Below, one piece after another: positions 11,028-22,923 of a stretch of DNA of 64,000 bases. Every line of letters begins with the position of its first letter. Positions within the stretch are counted from its first letter, which is position 1. The notes below the pieces were generated by a model. That model was not told where the DNA came from. It was given only the letters and a program-made list of their open reading frames with translations, and did no database searches. The stretch comes from Phlegmacium glaucopus. Its lineage: Eukaryota > Basidiomycota > Agaricomycetes > Agaricales > Cortinariaceae. The DNA lies in contig MU130378.1 of assembly GCA_015039465.1 (NCBI GenBank), forward strand, positions 2,174,570 through 2,238,569, written 5' to 3'. The position numbers and the translations under genes are program-made.

Positions 11028-14000
11028 ATGGTGTAAGCCCTTTATCTTCATTTTGGGCCTCAATGTCCTAATCGATGAGATTGCCTTAGTAACTTCACAG
11101 TAGGTCAGTAAAAAAAAACTCCACGCTGGACGCTATCGGCCTCCATTAACATATCTTTTTGCGTTTTTAAGATCAGATCCGTGGGCTTATGGACAGGCCC
11201 ACGAACATCCGTAACATGAGTGTTATCGCCCATGGTGCGTGAAAAAAATCTCACCTACACTATATGCAAGAAATATAACAAGGAATACACAGTCGATCAC
11301 GGAAAGTCCACCCTCACCGATTCCTTGGTCTCAAAAGCTGGTATCATCGCATCTTCAAAGGCCGGTGACATGCGATTTACAGATACAAGAGAAGATGAGA
11401 AAGAGCGTGGCATCACTATTAAATCAACAGCCATTTCAATGTACTTCGAGGTCGATAAGGATGAAATCCCGTTTATCAAGCAAAAAACAATTGGTGAGCA
11501 TATATGTGTTTTTTGTTTTTGTTTTGTGTTGCTACAATAACTGTTACTTTGTCGATTTTAGGAAATGAATTCTTGATCAACTTGATTGATTCCCCCGGAC
11601 ACGTAGATTTCTCATCAGAGGTCACGGCAGCTCTCCGTGTTACCGATGGTGCCCTTGTCGTCGTCGACTGTATTGAAGGTGTTTGCGTCCAAACGGAAAC
11701 AGTATTACGTCAGGCATTGGCCGAGCGTATCAAGCCCGTCGTTATCATCAACAAGGTTGATCGTGCACTTCTTGAACTACAAGTAGACAAGGAGTCCCTC
11801 TACCAGTCTTTCCAACGTACAATCGAAAATGTGAACGTCATTGTCTCCACCTACCACGATGCTGCTCTTGGCGACGTCCAGGTTTACCCTGATCAGGGAA
11901 CCGTTGCTTTCGGTTCTGGTCTCCACGGGTGGGGTTTCACCCTTCGTCAATTCGCCGGCCGATATGCTAAGAAATTCGGTGTGGACAAGGACAAGATGAT
12001 GGCCAAGCTATGGGGTGACAACTTCTTCAACCCCGCCACACGAAAGTGGACTACCGTTGGCACCGACGCCAACGGCAAGGCCCTTGAACGTGCTTTCAAC
12101 ACATTCGTCCTTGACCCTATCTTCAGGATCTTCGACGCTGTCATGAACTTCAAGAAAGACGCTATCGGCCCCATGCTCGAGAAGCTTGATGTTAAGCTTG
12201 CTGCAGATGAGCGCGATCTCGAAGGAAAAGCGCTTCTTAAAGTTATCATGCGTAAATTCTTGCCAGCTGGCGACTCCCTTCTGGAGATGATAGTCATCAA
12301 CCTTCCTTCTCCTGCCACCGCTCAACGCTACCGTGTTGAGACTCTGTACGAAGGTCCTATGGACGACGAATCCGCCATCGGTATCCGGGACTGTGACCCT
12401 GCTGGTCCTCTAGTTCTCTACGTCTCCAAGATGGTGCCCACATCCGATAAGGGACGTTTCTACGCCTTCGGTCGTGTCTTCTCTGGAACAGTCAAATCTG
12501 GTCCCAAGGTCCGTATTCAAGGCCCCAACTACCTTCCAGGAAAGAAGGACGATCTTTTCGTCAAATCAATCCAGCGTACAGTGTTGATGATGGGTCGTTA
12601 CATCGAGCCCATTGAGGATTGCCCTGCTGGTAACATTGTCGGTCTTGTCGGAATCGATCAATTCCTGTTGAAGAGCGGTACTCTTACCACTTCGGAAACT
12701 GCTCACAACATGAGGGTCATGAGGTTCTCCGTGTCGCCTGTCGTGCAAGTCGCTGTTGAAGTCAAGAACGCAGCTGATCTGCCCAAACTCGTCGAAGGTC
12801 TCAAGCGTTTGTCCAAGTCTGATCCTTGCGTGCAAGCCTGGATCGCAGAAACCGGAGAGCACATCGTAGCCGGTGCTGGTGAACTGCATCTGGAAATTTG
12901 CTTGAAGGTAAAATATCTATCATCCAGCTTTTCATCCAGTTTTTCGACGATTTTTTCTAATCGCTCTGTCTAGGATCTGCAAGATGACCATGCCGGTGTT
13001 CCTCTTAAGATTTCTGACCCGGTCGTGCCTTACCGTGAGACTGTCAAGACCGAGTCCTCCATTGTTGCTCTGTCGAAATCGCAGAACAAGCACAATCGTC
13101 TCTTCGTGAAGGCTTTGCCCGTTGATGAAGAACTTACAAAGGCCATTGAAAGCGGCAAAGTCAACTCTCGTGACGATTTCAAGCTCCGTGCTCGTGTTCT
13201 TGCTGATGACTTCGGTTGGGATGTCACTGATGCCAGGAAGATCTGGTGTTTTGGTCCCGATACCACCGGTCCTAATCTGTTGGTCGATGTGACAAAAGGT
13301 GTGCAATACCTCAACGAAATTAAGGACTCTTGTGTTGCCGCATTCCAGTGGGCGACAAAGGAAGGTGTCACTTGTGAAGAGAACATGCGTGGTGTCCGAG
13401 TGAACGTGCTTGATGTTACCGTAAGTTTTCATTTTTGTTCGCTTCGATCTATTCAGTAACTTTTTCCAAAAATAGTTGCACACTGATGCCATCCATCGTG
13501 GAGGAGGACAGATAATTCCTACAATGCGTCGTGCTACATATGCCGCTTGCCTGCTTGCCACGCCATCGCTCCAGGAGCCCATTTACCTAGGTATTTCAAT
13601 TTCAAATTCATTTTCTATATATATAAAGGATACTCATTTAATTTAGTCGAAATCCAATGTCCCGAAAGCGCTATCGGCGGTATCTACAGTTGTCTGAATA
13701 AGCGTCGTGGACAGGTCTTCAGTGAAGAACAACGACCGGGAACGCCCATGTTCACCGTCAAAGCCTACTTGCCTGTCGCCGAATCATTTGGTTTCAACGG
13801 TGAGCTGCGGTCGCATACCGCAGGTCAGGCCTTCCCCCAGTGTGTGTTTGATCACTGGGAGGTGATGAACGGCTGTAAGTGTATCCTGAAACCCGGAAGA
13901 GCTGTCAACTGATATATATATATGAATACCTGCAGCCCCTCTTGAGAAAGGCAGCAAGATGGAAGAACTTGTAACGAAGATCCGTACACGCAAGGGTCTC

Positions 14001-14096
14001 AAGGTGTGTCATTTATTTTAATTTTATTTGTGTCAGGCTAAAAGTTGTGTGCAGCCTGACATCCCTCCTCTTGACACGTACTACGACAAGCTGTAA
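11028..14096 (+). CDS. EFT1: Translation elongation factor 2
   Basis: Ten exons (11028-11032, 11090-11103, 11172-11234, 11293-11493, 11562-12907, 12974-13420, 13476-13590, 13647-13874, 13936-14003, 14055-14096) sum to 842 residues, the usual fungal eEF2 length. The GTPase shows AHVDHGKST (G1), DSPGH (G3) and NKVD (G4), preceded by the switch region [16 protein letters not shown]. Domain IV holds the diphthamide-site motif DAIHRGGGQ, and the C-terminus is [13 protein letters not shown]. eEF2 drives ribosomal translocation in the cytosol. The first exon is only five bases (ATG GT), a layout that hides the start from ORF finders. The likely eEF2 methyltransferase EFM3 is encoded at 18899-20460. 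Confidence 0.97.
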
Positions 14097-14322
14097 AGAA
14101 GACATTATGTTGTGTATATTTTGGACTTGAAAATGCCATATTTGATTTTATCGTGAGAGAGTGTGACAGTACAAATAGATATTTTGAATTTGTTTCAAGC
14201 GAGTACCTCTGTTGTAATACCATTCTATTCTCCTTATTACCAAGTCTTTTTCTCTCTCTCTTCATCATCAGTTCAAAGTTATCCTACCCCACACAAGGAA
14301 TCACTATCCTTTTCATCATCAA

Positions 14323-15242
14323 ATGGCTGCTTCTCTTTCTGGCTTGTCCGCTTCGGTTACGCGCATCCTCTCTCTTACTGGTTTTCCAAAAGAGCTGAAG
14401 ACAAAAGACATCCAATCCGCATTTTCGGAGTATGACAGCATCGCAGGTGGTTTTAAGATAAAATGGAGAGATGACACAAGTCTCCTGATTGTATTTCAGG
14501 ATGCTACTGTCGGTGAGTTCACATTATGAGCGGCTGGGGTTGAAATGTACTGACTCATTACTCTGCAGCGAAGCGCGCTTATCTCAATACTCTTGCCTTT
14601 CCTCCTCCGATTCTTACGTCGTCCAACACAGGCATTTCAGCGACTATCAGACCTTATGACGGTCCTGATGCCCAATCTGTCATTCAGACAGTCAATTCAC
14701 GAGGCCAGCACAATCCAAATAGCCTCTCTCGCTCACACCATCCCCGTGCAGCCTCCGTCTCCGTGTTCTCCAATTCACGCAGTCTCAGTATATCAGGCTC
14801 CATGTCTCAGCCAACTAATCCTCGCAACCATCAAGTCACTGCCAGCAGTCAACACGTTAGCATTCCAGAACACCAGTATCCAAACGGCCGTGAACCCTCT
14901 CCGACGTTACCTTCTCTTCCATCTCATCCAACACTCAACGCTCTCATCAGTTCATCTTTAGGTGAAACTGTTGCAGGGTCAGCCTTGAGTCTTCCTTCTG
15001 ACCCTGCTATCTTGACAACGAGCTTGCATCAGCCCCAATCTGACTCTGTAAGTGGTCCTAGGATTGGTGACCCAGGCAAGAGGATGCTTGGAGCTGCGTT
15101 GGGAGTCAGACACCCTGGGCTTGGCCCTAGAATTGCTAATGGAGGTGGTCATATTAGTCCAGGTCCCAGTCCTATTCAAGGGCCTGACCACACCATGAGG
15201 GATATACAGAGAGCGATGGGGGGCCTCGTCGTTGCTGAGTAA
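14323..15242 (+). CDS. R3HCC1-like RRM protein
   Basis: Two exons (14323-14512 and 14569-15242) encode 287 residues. Residues about 10-75 resemble the atypical RRM of R3HCC1/R3HCC1L proteins: SVTRILSLTGFPKELKTKDI, then a FKIKWRDDTSLLIVFQDATVAKRAYL strand-helix segment with the family's KW-DDT-VF pattern. The rest is serine/proline-rich and probably disordered, ending in GGHISPGPSP and RDIQRAMGGLVVAE. A role in RNA binding is inferred from the fold only. It follows eEF2 on the same strand after a 226-bp gap. Confidence 0.6.
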
Positions 15243-15609
15243 GTTGTCGAGACGAATTGATATAAATTTCCAATGCGTTTTCTCTTTTGTATTCTTTGTA
15301 GTTGATTTTTTTCCTTCTTTCTTTTTCCCCCACATCTTTCCTTGTCAATATCTTCTCGTCTTTGTGTCTTGCGCTGAGTGGGTGAATGAGGAGCAGCCAA
15401 CTTCCAATTTTTTACTTCGCACTTTAATACGTACAGTTAGTACACATGATATTTCGTGTCCATGCCTTCTCCTATCTCCATGGCCTTTATTTCAGTTTCA
15501 ACTTGGATGAGTCTTTGGATTGACTTGAGTGTGCGCGGTGTATAAGTTATCCAACCGTCCTATCTATTTGTGTGATCATTGCTTAGTGTGCAACTACATT
15601 ATCTTAATC
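15243..15609. other. Intergenic, tandem genes
   Basis: AT-rich and T-tract-rich spacer carrying the 3' end of the RRM gene and the promoter of the next gene. No gene or structured repeat recognised. Confidence 0.5.
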
Positions 15610-16608
15610 ATGACTCAGACTGCAGATATCGATACTACAGGCTTTCCGCCAGGATACTTCATCATTCGTTCAGTAGCTTCAGATAGGCTTCTGGATGTAA
15701 CCATGGACTACATCGAGGACGGCACAGAGATTGGCTTGTGGCCCGAGAAAGAGAAGTCCCTCGTTGAAAGTCAGTCCAACTTGACTCTGGTGATTATCAG
15801 CTTGAACCTATCTTGTCATTAATCACAAAACAGGCTTTCGAGATCCTGAAACCAATAATCAGGTTGGTACCTCTCGATTAGCTCCTCAAAACCGCTGAAT
15901 CGTGGGCGCTTATTTAATGTCGGATGAATAGGTTTTTTTCATTGATACATCTGGAGCGCTGTGCTCGAGATCTGCTGGACATGCTATCGATGTTGAAAGT
16001 AAGAGATGTATTGTCTCTTACACGCCGGCGGGAGCTGATTTCGATGCAACTTGATCATATCAGACGGGCGTCTCGTACTTCGTCATCGACGACCCGTATC
16101 TCAGCCCTTCCCTAATAAATATGCCCACCCTTTACCCAGATTTGTTTACTCGTCCGAAACTGGAGAGATATCTGCACACTTCGCCTGCGATCCATCCTAC
16201 CCAGCGCCCGGCGCTTTCTCTCAGGCATGGAGGAACAAGACATATCTCCTCACATCTGTTCCTAAGCGCAAGCCCCGCACTATCATCGACGATGCATCTG
16301 ATTTCATCTCATCAAGTATCCTGAATCCCATTTCATACCTTACTGGGAGTTCGGCACCCCCACAAGCCAAGCCAGATGAAGTGTTCAATGGGGACATTGA
16401 TTTGACGGAGGACGAGGTTTTAGAAGAAGAGAGGAGCGAGGAAGCCGAAATAGACAATTCACTTGATCCAGGAAGGCAAGTAAGGATTGTTACGGTGCCA
16501 AGTGCGGAAAAGAATATGATGGATTTGTTGTTGTCTGAGAAAGCGAAGAAGAGGAGGAAATGGGTGGTCACTCCATTGAGGACGGCCAATGCTAAAACAG
16601 CATCATAA
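15610..16608 (+). CDS. Beta-trefoil (ricin-B-like) domain protein of unknown function
   Basis: Four exons (15610-15769, 15834-15862, 15932-15998, 16064-16608) join in frame to 266 residues. The N-terminal half has repeated trefoil-like units: GYFIIRSVASDRLLDV, NNQVFFIDTSGALCSR, SAGHAIDVENGRLVLRHRRP. This pattern of short strands with ASDRLLDV and HAIDVE is typical of ricin-B-like lectin folds. The C-terminal half is acidic then basic (DLTEDEVLEEERSEEAE ... EKAKKRRKWVVTPLR). No signal peptide is seen, so an intracellular protein is likely. I cannot name an orthologue; carbohydrate binding is not shown. Confidence 0.6.
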
Positions 16609-17421
16609 TGAATATCACGGAATGTGTGTAAAAGTCAGGCGAGTGTTGTATTATATGATTCTGTAAATGAACAGGGTTTCTTTGTATCTTAGCAAGTTGT
16701 AGCAAGTGTCCCTTCAAATTTCAACTAAGGATCACTTTAGATCATCACTCGCTCTTCCTCTCTGACCAGATCATCATATAGTATGGCTCCGTTTCCTATA
16801 GGGTAAGTATCAGAGACCACTTCTGCTCAGATAATATATCAACGCCTACCAAAATACTTTGGATATGATTCCATATGAATATTGCTATGGTCATTCCAGT
16901 GTTTCGTAGGAGACATGTGCACCGTCGTCAGACCAGCTAGACCATTGAAATTACTGGACGCTATGTATATAGAAATACTAAAATTACCGCTATTGCACAT
17001 ATAAACTTACCCAAGTTCTAGGTATGTCCAACTCCTTTGCTTAGAAGCAATTTCAAAGCGTCCGTTTTTTTGCCTTGAATTATCCTTATAATATTGATCC
17101 CTCTATTATAGGATCATTTTACGAGTAACATGAAGTACATACCTACTTGGAATCGTTCCTCAGTGTTTTGCATACTGATTTTGCCGCGGTTACGGTTCAA
17201 ATTTGGCGGTTCGTAGGTCCCGATGCCGGTTTGCCGCAGTCTGTCACATACATAGACGCGATTGGTCACCTTTGTCAACCGCTCTTTATAAGCCTACATG
17301 ACTGACTGACGCAAGCGCTTGCGCGTAGAGCTATCTTGATACCTTACAGATCAGTCTGCTTTTTACCTCGTCAATACTCGCCTCGTTATTGTTCAATTAC
17401 ACTCGGAAGTACAGTTTCTCA
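16609..17421. other. Intergenic region without a recognisable gene
   Basis: About 800 bp upstream of WSS1. Both strands are full of stops and no splice-consistent coding frame was found. A short GC-rich stretch with GCAAGCGCTTGCGC (near 17312) is palindromic and sits about 100 bp before the WSS1 ATG; it may be a promoter element. Confidence 0.45.
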
Positions 17422-18757
17422 ATGTCGGATATCCTCGTACAATCGTTTGCGCATCTCAAGGACAAGCACAATGCCGACAAAGCGCTACATCTACTGAAAC
17501 GTATCGCTTCGCTTGTAAAGCCTATAATGAGAAAGCGTAACTGGGTTCTACCAAGTCTTGCAGAATTCTTTCCAGAAGACCCGAATCTACATGGTGCCTA
17601 TGCCCTTTTACAGTCGCTAGCAAACTGACCACTGATACAGAATGAATTCTTTGGACAGGACTTAGTAGGCATTATCGACCTCCATAAGGGTAGAAGCTGA
17701 CGATCCTTAGATATTAATATGGGACAGAAGATACTTCTGCGCTTGCGCCCTGCCAGTTCCCCCGATACATTCCTCCCAGAAGATAGCTTAGTAGGAACCA
17801 TGTTACACGAGGTATGTCCGTTGTCTTAACCAGCAAATCATAAAATCTAACCCGAGTCCGATCTACTCAGTTAACACATAACGTCCATAGTCCTCACGAC
17901 GACAAATTCTATAAATATTTATCTGATTTACAAGACGAATACGACGCTCTTCAGGCCTCAGGTTATGCAGGCGAAGGCTTCTTTGCTGAAGGGAAACGAG
18001 TAGGGGCAAACGTCTCTCACAATGTCCCACTACATATTGCGCGCGTAAAAGCCCTAGAGGCTGCAGAGAAACGCAAGCAGATTTCCCGAGTATTAGGAAG
18101 AGGGGGACGGCTTGGGGGACAGAATGAAAATGCTGGATTGAGCCTCAGAGAATTAGCTGCACGCGTGAGTACTTTCATTAAATTTCATGCATCAGTTTCC
18201 GTTGCTTATAGAAACAAACTCTTTGGCAGGCCGCGGAACGGAGAGCACGAGACGACAAATCTTGTGCTTCAGGTTTGGTGGCCCAACGAGAAGCTGAAAA
18301 AGCGGCCAAGGAGAGTATCGAGAGCAAAGTCATTGATCTAACCTTAGACGACGAGGATGATCATATGCATGATTCCGACTCTAGTTCCGATGTGGTCATT
18401 GTTGAAGATGTTCATCGGGAACCTCCCAGTCCAAGTACCCCTCCTGGACCGTCATCCGTTCCTCAGAAAACATCTAATCCAACTGGAAGTTCTACATCAA
18501 AGGCTAACAAAGTGCATATAAACCGCGACGCCAACCCTTCGTCCAAAATGACCATACAAAAGACAAGTTCTCGTCCTCAAGGGAGGCCAGAATGGTCCTG
18601 TCAAGCTTGCACACTACTTAACGCATATACGGCGTTACAGTGTGAGGCTTGTAATACACATAGAGAGGGTTGGACATGTTCTACCTGCGACGAGACTGGT
18701 ATTTCCCATGATTTCTGGACGTGTCCGTGGTGTGGTAAAATGAAACTACAAAGCTAA
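17422..18757 (+). CDS. WSS1: WSS1-type DNA-protein crosslink protease
   Basis: Four exons (17422-17593, 17711-17811, 17871-18164, 18230-18757) give 364 residues. The WLM metalloprotease domain runs from about residue 15 and includes LPEDSLVGTMLHELTHN with the zinc site HELTHNVHSPHD. The downstream LSLRELAARAAERRARDD segment matches yeast Wss1. A SUMO-interacting-like motif (VIDLTLDDED) follows, then a RanBP2-type zinc finger (CQACTLLNAYTALQCEAC) and a second C-x2-C pair of pairs (CSTC ... CPWC). Wss1/SPRTN proteases degrade proteins covalently trapped on DNA, guided by SUMO and Cdc48. All catalytic histidines and the glutamate are present. Confidence 0.93.
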
Positions 18758-18898
18758 TTTTCTTTCGTCAGTTCAAGGATGGAATTTGTTCGGGTTATAT
18801 TTGCTGTCATCTTTCTACGCCTTGCTTTGGCTTTAATTTGTAAACAATGTATAGATATCATAGCCAAAGTCATTTTGTAACATAAATAGTATCATCAA

Positions 18899-20460
18899 CT
18901 AGGCAGCGTATGTAATGCGGAATATTTTAACATTTCGACAAGATTCCATGTCTTCCACTGTGTCGAGAAAAGATGTCGCATGGAACCCCAACTCGATATC
19001 TTCCAGAAGAAGACTAGCTTCTGAGAATTGCCTTGATAAGTATTTGGTTTCGATTTTAAGCAGCGTACCTCGTGCATGATTTAGGAATTTTTCAAAGGTG
19101 GCCTTGTTTCTGACTGTAAGAGCAATCAGAGCAACTTTGGGCTGTGTTTGAAGGGCGATCTTAAGGGTTCCCACCAGCGCCGGAATAACAGAAGGATCAA
19201 AGGCCTAAATAAATCATTCAGTGATGTTACCGCACATAAGAAAGGGATGGCACAAACTACGTCTGCGCCCAATATGATATCAGGTGCGATCTTCTGATGA
19301 AGCAAAGCCGCGAACTCTGAGGCGCTTTCAAAATCTATTGACCCAGACCAATCAAGCTTTAGATAATTCAAATCCGGATGTGACGATGATATGTCTTCGA
19401 ATGATACAGATGAACAATATGTTGATCAATTTAGATTACTGTATGAAGGGAGGCACTCACTGCAAGGGAGATAAAGATTGTCGCGGCAACGATTTAGGAC
19501 TTCATCATTGAGGTCACTCAGCCAAAGTGAGCCCGGAGAGAGGTCGGGCAACCGAACGTTTGAAAGGGAACGAAAATTGGTCTTTGAAAGTTGTTGCAAA
19601 GTTGCCACGATTATCCCTAGAAAACCAACACCAGAACCAAGCTCCAGTACACATTTGGATATGATCGATTCTGATAAGGAAATAGTATTAGCATCTGGAC
19701 ATTTTACGGATTAAATTTAAAAGCGCCTGGGTGCATGATGAGGTACTGAGAAAGCACATAGCTCGCAAACCATGTCCTTAAGCCAGTGGTGCCACCTTCA
19801 ATTGTAGTACGCGATTCAAGGAGGGTTGCGGTATAATAATTTTGAAGGTCGACGTAGTCTGGCAAGTCCTGCAAAGGTTCACTCAGGCTCCAAAAACGAG
19901 TGATATATGATTGTGTTGGGGGAGACTCATGAAGCGGAAGGCCTCTTCCACAGATCTGAGAACGTGTGTTCGGGTTCGACGAGCCAGCGTTTCTGCGCAA
20001 AGCATGGTTCAAACAAAAGTTTAAATAGCAACATTGAAAAGTCTTAACGGTCCAGATGGCGGTAGGAGTGAGAGATAATGCTCGTAGATACGAGGATCGA
20101 TTTCGAAGTCGTTGTGCTACAGACACTCGCAAGTTCATGCTGATGTGTAGGTCATCCTTAAAAAATTAGACATGCCTCTCCGAAATCATGTTTCATTGAC
20201 AAATCTTCGAGATGCATTATTGCCCATTTCCAGAAGCGTTTTTGATATTGGCTGGAAGGTGGAAATTGTTGGAAATGTTGGTTCAACAGCAGGTTATTAA
20301 GGAGAAAATCATTTATTTGGACTGCAGAGAGACGAGATGGGAACGTCAAGGTATTAAGAGGAGTCAACGAGAAAAACGCCTGCAAAAGAGCAAACAGTTG
20401 ACTGTCCATCTTCAACTTCCAGGAGATCAAATTGTGTATCTTTCTTTGTTTTGCCATCAA
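18899..20460 (-). CDS. EFM3: EFM3/FAM86-type eEF2 lysine methyltransferase
   Basis: The N-terminal FAM86-like region (FWKWAIMHLEDL, then DFEIDPRIYEHYLSLLPPSGP) precedes a seven-beta-strand methyltransferase core. Landmarks are GTTGLRTWFASYVLSQYLIMHP, the SAM loop CVLELGSGVGFLG, DIILGADV and ALTVRNKATFEKF. FAM86/EFM3 enzymes trimethylate a lysine of eEF2. Six exons join in frame. Two introns lack a usable GT donor and are best explained by GC-AG ends: 20175-20117 (59 nt) and 19726-19670 (57 nt, with a good TGCTAATAC branch site). If those GC donors are not used the gene is broken by stops. The start could also be the methionine at 20409. It diverges from the mS45 gene over about 45 bp. Confidence 0.82.
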
Positions 20461-20504
20461 AGTTTATAAGCACGTGACTATACCCGAGAATCCTTCAAAT
20501 TTTC

Positions 20505-22179
20505 TTGCTGGCCACGTTCCAAATGTTCCCTTACCGTCGTCTGGCTCCTGCCTTCAAGTCATGTCTACTCTCTGTAGCCAGGCCTGTTGCCAGCACATCA
20601 CATGTGATGCAACGTCGCGGGCTCATCTCTTCTGTTCCTCGTCGCGCGGAACCACCATCCACAACCTCAGCGGAGGCTAGGGAGCAGGCGTCGAATGAAG
20701 CAGAAGATGAAGACAACGAATTCAGAGAGTTGATGACCCAACAGCGGGGCAATGAAAGTGGTCCCGCATCCTATAGACAATTTCTTGAGGAAATAGGACA
20801 CAAGTACAAGTTCTCTGCGCCCCAACTATGGCTAGGTAACAAAGTAGTTGCGTTCGTCTCCTAGTTTTCATGCAGATGACAGAAGTGCTCATTACTACGG
20901 TCTTTTCTTCCTTTATCATAGCCCTTTCCCATGAACCCGTCGTTCAAACCACCACCACCTATATCTGATAAACAGCGAGAGACGATATATCGACTGTATT
21001 GGCTGAACCCAAGACAGTATAATATTCGCAAACTCTCCAAAATATTCAACATCAGTTTAAAACGCGTCACTGCCATCCTACGGCTAAAAAGCCTCGAGAA
21101 AAATTGGATAAAGGTTAGTGATTTTTACCAATCGCATTTCTGTTTCCATCATTCGATGGATCCGGATGATGATCATACCGATTAGTCTTGAAGACACCCC
21201 ATGGTTACAATATTTATACTGTCCTGACCTTCTCTCTTTTCCCTTTTCATAAAACCTTGCAATAAAAACTAATCAACTTTGTTTCTACAGGTACTTGTTG
21301 TTCGGTCGCACGATTCTCACCGCTAACTTGATCTCCTTTGGCTTCGTTTTACTTTATAGGAGGTCAGTTCTATCTCTAAATATTTTCCTCTCAAGTGATG
21401 AGACATAATTTCATTCGCGAACTGGAAGAAACTCCGTGGTGTCTTACATCACTCGGGAGATGGTTAACCATTTCAACCCCATCTGAATGAAATTTCTCTT
21501 TGTATCCTCAGTCCAATTGGCTTGATGCTGACTGCCTTTTTCGGGAATTTGGTTTAGGGGAAAGAACTGCAGACAGGTTTCCTTTTTGGAATGGAAAGAC
21601 TCCTCGAAGCTCGAACGCATAATGCAGTACAACCTATCCAGGACACACTCAAACATAAAGATCTAGAAACACTAAATGTCCACGACGACCGATCCGACGT
21701 CCATAAAGCAGATCTTCTTGAACAGAAAGAACGGCGGGATGCCGTGAAAGTTGATTTCGAACAGCTATACTGGGAAACCATTCCTGAAGGCAGCCGGGTA
21801 AGTCTTCGTCTACCCTTTTTTTTGTAACTCATGAAGACGTGTCGACGTTGTATCCTCTCAGGAACCTATCCTTCCCATCTCCCTACAAGAAGCTCAAAAG
21901 TCTGCTATTTCCAAGAAGAAAAGAAGAGAGGCAAAAGCAAATGCCAAATTCATGCATCGTATACCAGACACTGAATTCATCAAGGCACCTACCTATAAGG
22001 TTTTAACTCTCGTAAGGAAGTCTCGGCCAACTACTCGATTCGTGAACGTTGGTTCGGCCTTTATGGATGCGCGTGAACTTGCAAAGAGGCAAGTTGTTTC
22101 TCGGCGTAAGTCGAGGATACGCACAAAAAAGAGCTTGGAGAAGAAGGCTAGGTTGTCGAGGGGGAAATCTATCATATAA
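20505..22179 (+). CDS. bot1: Mitochondrial small-subunit ribosomal protein mS45 (Bot1-like)
   Basis: Four exons (20505-20843, 20922-21113, 21558-21797, 21862-22179) give 362 residues. The N-terminus is basic and hydroxylated (YRRLAPAFKSCLLSVARPV), as expected of a mitochondrial presequence. The core has SYRQFLEEIGHKYKFSAPQLWLG, then RLYWLNPRQYNIRKLSKIF and RVTAILRLKSLEKNW, matching the fungal Bot1p family, a mitoribosomal small-subunit component required for mitochondrial translation. The C-terminus is strongly basic (RRKSRIRTKKSLEKKARLSR). The 444-nt second intron is many times longer than others here and contains an unexplained hydrophobic open frame. A second in-frame ATG at 20523 may be the true start. 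Confidence 0.82.
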
Positions 22180-22263
22180 TAATGCACATATCTTCCGGGA
22201 TGTCAATTATTCTTCATACCGGAACTAAATATTTTTACACTTTCTTGTGAGGAAATTTGTTTA

Positions 22264-22822
22264 TTAAGCAAGAGTGCCTTCTAGTTTCATGTCGTACACC
22301 GTTATCCTACCAAAAAAATCCGAGCTCTCCTCGAATACTAACCTGACGAAGGATACCCCGCCTTCAAGTAGCTCGGGTTGGGCAGGTACCAAGTCGAAGC
22401 TTTGTCGACGGTTCACGTCTTCCGGGTATACGTAGCAGATAATTTGCCAGTTCTTATTTGAATCAGTTCCGGGGATGCAAACTGCACATCGTGTTCCGAC
22501 GAAGCCACCTTGGAAAACAATTGAGAGCCTTTTGGGTACAACGCGGCTAGGAAACCCTAGTTGAATGAATTGAGGTAATCCCTGCATGATGAATTCATTT
22601 GAGAAGATGCATTTTTTTAGATGGAACGGGAGGACCTGTTGAGATGTCCAGCATGTTTCTGGGTTGTTGTCGATAAGATTCTTTTTTCCAGTTGATTTCT
22701 CAAGGAAAGAACTAACTCTTTTTTTTTTGATAGATTCAGAATAAAACTGGAAGACAGAATCAGGAGGGGACCTACTTGATCGATATTTCTTTGTCGAGCA
22801 AGGAGATGAACTCTGTGTCCAT
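22264..22822 (-). CDS. NR2C2AP-like (discoidin-type fold) protein
   Basis: Three exons encode a small protein close in layout to human NR2C2AP/TRA16. It has VSSFLEKSTGKKNLIDNNP, ETCWTSQQ, then LPQFIQLGFPSRVVPKRLSI, VFQGGF, YPEDVNRRQSFDLVP and the C-terminal VFEESSDFFGRITVYDMKL. These are the landmarks of the galactose-binding-like beta-sandwich in that family. The human protein binds the nuclear receptor TR4; a fungal partner is unknown. The first intron ends in a run of A before AG, an unusual acceptor, so the first exon is less certain. It diverges from the phosphatase gene over about 100 bp. Confidence 0.75.
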
Positions 22823-22923
22823 GATCAGTGGTCAGCGGGCACAAAAATGTTGTGGGAAGATCACGATCGACTCAGATATCGATAGTACACCACTTCATTG
22901 ACTTCACAAGCCCCGTCTTGAAA

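Noticed and set aside
12566..12889. Minus-strand ORFs within eEF2
   Set aside because: They lie opposite a highly biased, conserved coding exon and have no family resemblance.
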